DNA of 10,010 bases from Candidatus Methylomirabilota bacterium (lineage in GTDB: Bacteria > Methylomirabilota > Methylomirabilia > Methylomirabilales > Methylomirabilaceae), in the NCBI GenBank assembly GCA_016200385.1, contig JACQEV010000324.1, positions 1 through 10,010 of the forward strand, given 5' to 3'. The position numbers and the translations under genes are program-made. A model generated the notes under the pieces. That model saw only the letters and a program-made list of their open reading frames with translations, searched no databases and was not told the DNA's origin. Position 1 is the stretch's first letter. Every line of letters starts with the position of its first letter. Positions 7,018 to 10,010 of the stretch are shown one piece after another.

Positions 7018-8140
7018 GTGACAGACAGCAGGGAACTGGATAGCAAAGCAAGTCAGGATGAGCGGTACGAGCTGCCTGAGGGGTGGGCGTGGGCATCTCT
7101 CGACGATGCCTGTGTTGTCAATCCGAGGCATGAGAGGAATGCCCTGCCTGACGATGCTCTGGTCTCGTTCATTCCTATGGCGGCTGTGGATCAACAGAGT
7201 GGTTGCATTTCTGGAAGTGTCGCTCGACGTTACGGCGAGGTCCGGAAAGGGTTTACACACTTTGCGGAGGGTGATGTACTTTTCGCTCGGATCACACCCT
7301 GCATGGAGAACGGCAAGATCGCCGTCGCACGAAACCTGGTAAATGGCCTTGGCTGTGGGACGACCGAGTTCCACGTCCTGCGCTCCCTGGGCGGAATACT
7401 TCCAGAGTACATCCATCGCTATCTCCGCCAGGAGTCTTTCCGTCGGAGCGCTGCGGCGAATATGTCGGGAACGGCTGGCCAATTGCGGGTTCCGACGGAC
7501 TATATGAGATCGGTCCAGCTACCGCTAGCGCCGCTGGCCGAGCAGCGGAGGATCATGGCGAAGATCGAGGCGCTATTCGAGCAGAGCCGCACGGCCCGCC
7601 AAACCCTGGACCGCATCCCACCTTTGCTGAAGAAGTTCCGGCAGTCGGTCCTCGCTGCCGCCTTCCGTGGCGACCTCACTCGCGACTGGCGTGAGCAGCA
7701 TCCTGATGTCGATCCCGCCCCGGTCTTGTTAGAGCACATTTGCGCGGAACGTCGCCGCAAATGGGAAGAGGATCTTCGTACCAAAGGCAAAGATCTTCGG
7801 ATGATGAAATGGGACAGGCCTAAACCCGTGGACACTTCACACCTCCCGAACCTGCCTGAGGGTTGGTTATGGATAGGACTCGGGGAGCTCATCGGTCGTT
7901 CACAGAACGGTCTTTCGACAAGATTCAGCCAGGTAGGAACACCGACGCCGGTCTTACGGCTCGCTGATATTAAGGATGGCCGGATCACCACGGATGGCAT
8001 TCGCCTTATTCGGTTGAGCGACGGAGAGATCCAGAAATATGGCCTCGCCAGGGGTGATCTCCTTGTGATTAGAGTGAACGGGAGCAAGGAATTAGTAGGA
8101 AGGCCGATACTGTTTAGTCTTGATGGGACCTTCACATATT

Positions 8141-8148
8141 GCGACCAT
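8141..8148 (+). repeat. left copy of 8-bp target site duplication
   Basis: GCGACCAT encodes part of C-D-H at the end of the intact 5' part of hsdS. It is repeated exactly at 8250-8257. Confidence 0.8.
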
Positions 8149-8153
8149 AGGCC

Positions 8154-8170
8154 TATTTACTTGACTCAAC
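8154..8170 (+). repeat. left arm of perfect 17-bp inverted repeat
   Basis: TATTTACTTGACTCAAC is the exact reverse complement of 8226-8242. The 55 bases between the arms continue as an imperfect stem. Confidence 0.92.
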
Positions 8171-8225
8171 CAACCCCAATATCATGTGGCAAGTCGAGTC
8201 GCCGCACCACAACATCTGGTGACTA

Positions 8226-8242
8226 GTTGAGTCAAGTAAATA
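8226..8242 (-). repeat. right arm of perfect 17-bp inverted repeat
   Basis: GTTGAGTCAAGTAAATA on the + strand pairs base for base with 8154-8170. Its first base also completes the TAG that ends the truncated hsdS product. Confidence 0.92.
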
Positions 8243-8249
8243 CCCACAT

Positions 8250-8257
8250 GCGACCAT
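8250..8257 (+). repeat. right copy of 8-bp target site duplication
   Basis: GCGACCAT, identical to 8141-8148. The hsdS reading frame resumes directly after it at TTC 8258. Confidence 0.8.
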
Positions 8258-8760
8258 TTCATCCGGTACTCAATTCTTTCTCAGGAGGTGCTTCCAGACC
8301 TGATCGCTCTTTATCTGGATACCAAGAGAGCCAGGGACTACGTTCAGTTCAGTGTGGTTTCGAGCGCAGGCCAAAACACCATTAGCCAGTCAAGCCTCGC
8401 GACTCTCCAAGTTCCGCTTGTGCCAGCACCTGAGCAACAGCATATTTTGGACAGGGTGAAGGAGTTTTTCGTCTTAGCAGATGCCATCGAAGCGAAGGTG
8501 GAGTTAACGCGGCGGCAGGCGGAGAAGCTAGAGCAGTCTATCCTAGCTAGAGCTTTCCGCGGCGAATTAGTTCCTCAAGACCCCAAAGACGAACCCGCAT
8601 CCATCCTCCTTGACCAGATCCGCGCCAGAGGTGTAAGAAGTGACATCCCCCAAAAGCCTCCGGCTAGATACTTGAGGGAGAAGAAACGTCAAGGCAAGAG
8701 GGGACTCGCGAACATTTGATGGCGAAAGCCTGAACCTACCCTTGTGTACCGAGCGCTGCA

Positions 8761-9420
8761 GTGTCACAAGATCCATTAAGCGAGACTGATCGTTTGCTCA
8801 ACGAAAAAGATCTTGTAAAGAAAATTGAAAAGGTAATTCGTGAGAAAAAGGAAAAGGGGAACAGGCCCTCCTTTCTCAGGTACACGCACGCCCATCTGAA
8901 TTTAGCACATAAGGGTTTTGAGGAAATATGGGGAAATTGGTATACAGGGCAGACACCGCCAAAACTTGAGGTCGACCTCCTTTGTATCTTCGAAGATGTT
9001 CAAAAACGCATTGACGACGCACTGATTGTCGCCGTGGAGATGAAGTATTTCCGTGGGAGTTCGAGAAGTAGCTTTTACCAAGGATTGGACCAGGTTCTGG
9101 CTCTCTCTCTATTTGGTTTTGATGGCTTATCACTATGGCATTTATTTTCTGGCGATGCCGAAGAAAGTGTAATCAAAGGGCATTCGAATGCAGTTGAAGA
9201 AATAACACAAGGTTATAAGTTGCCCTTATTCTATTTGGCGGCCAAAGTTGGGAATGATCTTGAATTCTCCTCATACTCGCCGGCAGTGACCACTGGTGGT
9301 GTTGACTATTATCTTAAATGGATGTGGGATTACAGTCGTGACAATAGAAATCCCCTTCTGCAATCTGACGAAGTTAAGAAGAGAAGAAAAACAATAAAAG
9401 CGATGTTGCAGATTCCTTGA
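8761..9420 (+). CDS. unrecognised protein with a probable PD-(D/E)XK nuclease fold
   Basis: The gene encodes 219 residues and is not a family that can be named. The middle looks like a PD-(D/E)XK core: KLEVDLLCIF (Asp72) then ALIVAVEMKYF (Glu93, Lys95) gives the D-x(n)-E-x-K pattern on two strands, preceded by a helix with FEEIW (Glu54, Glu55) and followed by YQGLDQVLALSLFGFDGLSL (106-125), a helix of the kind that packs beside the active site. The N terminus (about 1-37) is charged and lysine-rich. There is no membrane segment or signal peptide. GTG 8761 is the first usable start after an in-frame stop at 8731, but its Shine-Dalgarno sequence is poor. The gene is visibly AT-richer than hsdR/M, suggesting separate acquisition. 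It sits 41 bp after hsdS and ahead of a helicase gene. Role inferred: DNA binding or cleavage, perhaps in defence. Confidence 0.6.
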   Translation: MSQDPLSETDRLLNEKDLVKKIEKVIREKKEKGNRPSFLRYTHAHLNLAHKGFEEIWGNWYTGQTPPKLEVDLLCIFEDVQKRIDDALIVAVEMKYFRGSSRSSFYQGLDQVLALSLFGFDGLSLWHLFSGDAEESVIKGHSNAVEEITQGYKLPLFYLAAKVGNDLEFSSYSPAVTTGGVDYYLKWMWDYSRDNRNPLLQSDEVKKRRKTIKAMLQIP

Positions 9421-9470
9421 CGAACGGAAAGAAGCCAAGCCTTTGTTGATCTCCTTCTTAGTGTTGCGAG

Positions 9471-9502
9471 TATAGGCGATCAAGACGATCGCTTATATTT
9501 TT
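9471..9502 (+). terminator. intrinsic (Rho-independent) terminator
   Basis: TATAGGCGATC (9471-9481) pairs with GATCGCTTATA (9487-9497) over 11 bp, with one G-T wobble and a 5-base loop (AAGAC). Five Ts follow at 9498-9502. It lies 51 bp after the stop of the 8761-9420 gene and only 21 bp before the helicase ATG, so it either ends the upstream transcript or acts as an attenuator in the helicase leader. Confidence 0.65.
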
Positions 9503-9522
9503 GGAAAGAGTGTGTAACATCT

Positions 9523-10010
9523 ATGGCTTGGGATGATGATCTCACGGCTGAGCAACAGGCGGCGGCAAGCCACGTCGGCCGGCACGCCTGTCTGCTGGCG
9601 GGGCCGGGGACAGGGAAAACATTGAGTCTTACGCGGCGCGTCCTCTATCTTCTTGCAGAAGCAGGCGTTCAGCCGCGTGACGTTCTGGTTCTTACTTTCA
9701 CCCGAGCCGCGACGGCGGAACTTCGCCGTAGGGTGGAATCCGAGCAAGGCAATCATCCCCTAGGCCCGACAATATCAACGCTACACTCCTTCGCTCTCAG
9801 AACAATCCTGCAGGATCCCGCGAGAACACGTCTTGCTCAACCTCTACGCATTGCCGATGACTGGGAAGAGCGGCAGATTATTGAGGAGGAGCTGAAGCGA
9901 ATTCTTATCCTCCCACGCGTCACAGAGGCGCGTGATCTGCTGAATCAGCTTTCCGCTGACTGGGAACGTCTGACTGCAGACAACGTAGATTGGGAGCGGA
10001 GATTTCCCAA
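9523..10010 (+). CDS. UvrD/Rep-like superfamily 1 DNA helicase, N-terminal part
   Basis: The first 162 residues of a protein that continues past the window. DLTAEQQAAA (6-15) is the Q-motif region that contacts the adenine of ATP. LLAGPGTGKT (24-33) is Walker A with Lys32 and Thr33. VLVLTFTRAATAELRRRV (54-71) is motif Ia, and TISTLHSFALRTIL (83-96) is the following DNA-contact segment. Together these identify the UvrD/PcrA/Rep family of 3'-5' DNA translocases. Repair helicases, AddA/RecB-like nuclease-helicases and defence helicases such as GajB share this N terminus, so the role cannot be fixed without the rest. ATG 9523 is chosen because no start codon occurs in frame between the upstream stop (9418-9420) and this ATG; GGAAAGAG (9503-9510) is a distant, weak Shine-Dalgarno candidate. 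Composition returns to GC-rich here. Confidence 0.9.
   Translation, partial: MAWDDDLTAEQQAAASHVGRHACLLAGPGTGKTLSLTRRVLYLLAEAGVQPRDVLVLTFTRAATAELRRRVESEQGNHPLGPTISTLHSFALRTILQDPARTRLAQPLRIADDWEERQIIEEELKRILILPRVTEARDLLNQLSADWERLTADNVDWERRFP

Larger units (their letters stand above)
8149..8249. mobile_element. small palindromic MITE-like insertion in hsdS
   Basis: This non-coding insert of about 101 bp sits between two exact copies of GCGACCAT and interrupts hsdS precisely at the second copy. Its inner part is a long palindrome centred near 8198: perfect 17-bp arms (8154-8170 / 8226-8242), then an imperfect stem with TGTGG (8185-8189) pairing CCACA (8207-8211) on the same axis. No transposase is encoded, so it would need one in trans; short length, inverted repeats and 8-bp target duplication fit a MITE derived from a DDE-type insertion sequence. 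The outermost 5 bases (AGGCC) and 7 bases (ACCCACAT side) do not pair well, so the exact ends and parent family are undetermined. No second copy is in the window. Confidence 0.8.
7018..8719 (+). pseudogene. hsdS: type I restriction-modification specificity subunit, interrupted by a small palindromic element
   Basis: HsdS recognises the bipartite DNA target and scaffolds HsdM and HsdR. The first part (7018-8148, 377 residues) has target-recognition domain 1 starting at LPEGWAWASLDD (19-30). The conserved helical spacer follows: APLAEQRRIMAKIEALFEQS (171-190), with RQSVLAAAFRGDL (208-220). Target-recognition domain 2 opens with LPEGWLWIGLGELI (279-292). The coding then runs into an insertion, adds 25 foreign residues and stops at TAG 8224-8226. 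The second part resumes in another frame at 8258 (FIRYSILSQEVLPDLIALYL...), with the second conserved spacer VPLVPAPEQQHIL and the parallel motif QSILARAFRGEL, ending at TGA 8717-8719. Deleting 109 bp (element plus one 8-bp repeat) rejoins the halves in frame as ...TFTYCDH-FIRYSIL..., 530 residues, normal for two-domain HsdS. The truncated product keeps domain 1 but lacks the second conserved region. Confidence 0.93.

Noticed and set aside
8164..8232. ACTCAAC ... GTTGAGT matches the integron attC core pattern RYYYAAC ... GTTRRRY, 69 bp apart
   Set aside because: The complementarity extends 10 bp beyond the core sites as a perfect stem, there is an 8-bp target duplication, and no integrase or cassette ORF is present. 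Given a perfect inverted repeat, a match to this degenerate pattern is not very improbable. Transposition explains more.
8154..8242. Inverted repeats in hsdS as a shufflon-like phase-inversion switch
   Set aside because: The arms enclose only 55 non-coding bases, with no alternative recognition-domain cassette and no recombinase nearby. Inversion would not restore the frame.
7645..8580. Two similar protein segments (SVLAAAFRGDL and SILARAFRGEL) in hsdS as a duplication event
   Set aside because: This is the normal pair of conserved spacer helices found in all two-domain HsdS proteins.
8288..8719. Separate gene starting at GTG 8288
   Set aside because: The AGGAGG overlaps the GTG and cannot serve it, and homology to the HsdS second half begins upstream at 8258. 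It is the 3' part of the broken gene.
9418..9522. Frame stays open after the TGA of the 8761-9420 gene and runs into the helicase, hinting at readthrough or a fusion broken by a stop
   Set aside because: The 34 intervening codons can be open by chance, they contain the terminator hairpin, and the helicase has a normal N terminus at ATG 9523. No recoding element was recognised.

Overview
The window looks like a chromosomal stretch of a fairly GC-rich bacterium. Coding density is high, nearly all genes are on the + strand, and Shine-Dalgarno-like sequences precede several starts (the clearest is at 624-630, and there is another good one before the antitoxin). The species cannot be named from the sequence. 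The left end is ordinary metabolism: the 3' end of an alpha-glucan (glycogen) phosphorylase gene, then a flavin-reductase-like FMN-binding protein. From about 1.3 kb rightward the region reads as a defence or DNA-processing island. It holds a Cas4/RecB-like PD-(D/E)XK nuclease with two CxxC pairs, a complete type I restriction-modification locus (hsdR, hsdM, hsdS) with a RelE/ParE-type toxin-antitoxin pair inside it, a second unrecognised PD-(D/E)XK-like gene in AT-richer DNA, and the start of a UvrD-like SF1 helicase that runs off the window.

Layout: 1-590 glgP 3' end; 636-1181 flavin reductase family protein; 1182-1337 spacer with a promoter/dyad candidate; 1338-2033 PD-(D/E)XK nuclease; 2034-2233 leader with an AT-rich dyad; 2234-4885 hsdR; 4882-6273 hsdM (ATGA overlap with hsdR); 6346-6552 antitoxin-like gene; 6554-6808 RelE/ParE toxin; 7018-8719 hsdS, interrupted; 8761-9420 PD-(D/E)XK-like protein; 9471-9502 intrinsic terminator; 9523 to the end, helicase.

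The most notable observation is in hsdS. A small palindromic element of about 101 bp (8149-8249) carries a perfect 17-bp inverted repeat. It is flanked by an exact 8-bp direct repeat, GCGACCAT (8141-8148 and 8250-8257). Removing the element plus one repeat copy joins the two hsdS halves in frame into a 530-residue, two-TRD specificity subunit. This is the signature of a MITE-like transposition. In addition, HsdM carries Lys in place of the catalytic Asn of the N-P-P-F methyltransferase motif (KPPF, codon 5641-5643). HsdR is full length with all key motifs visible. The locus therefore looks like a type I R-M system losing its modification and specificity functions, with the toxin-antitoxin pair still intact inside it.

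A second point is the gene pair at the right end: a PD-(D/E)XK-like protein followed by an SF1 helicase, separated by a strong terminator-like hairpin. It resembles a nuclease-helicase defence module but matches no named system that can be recognised here.
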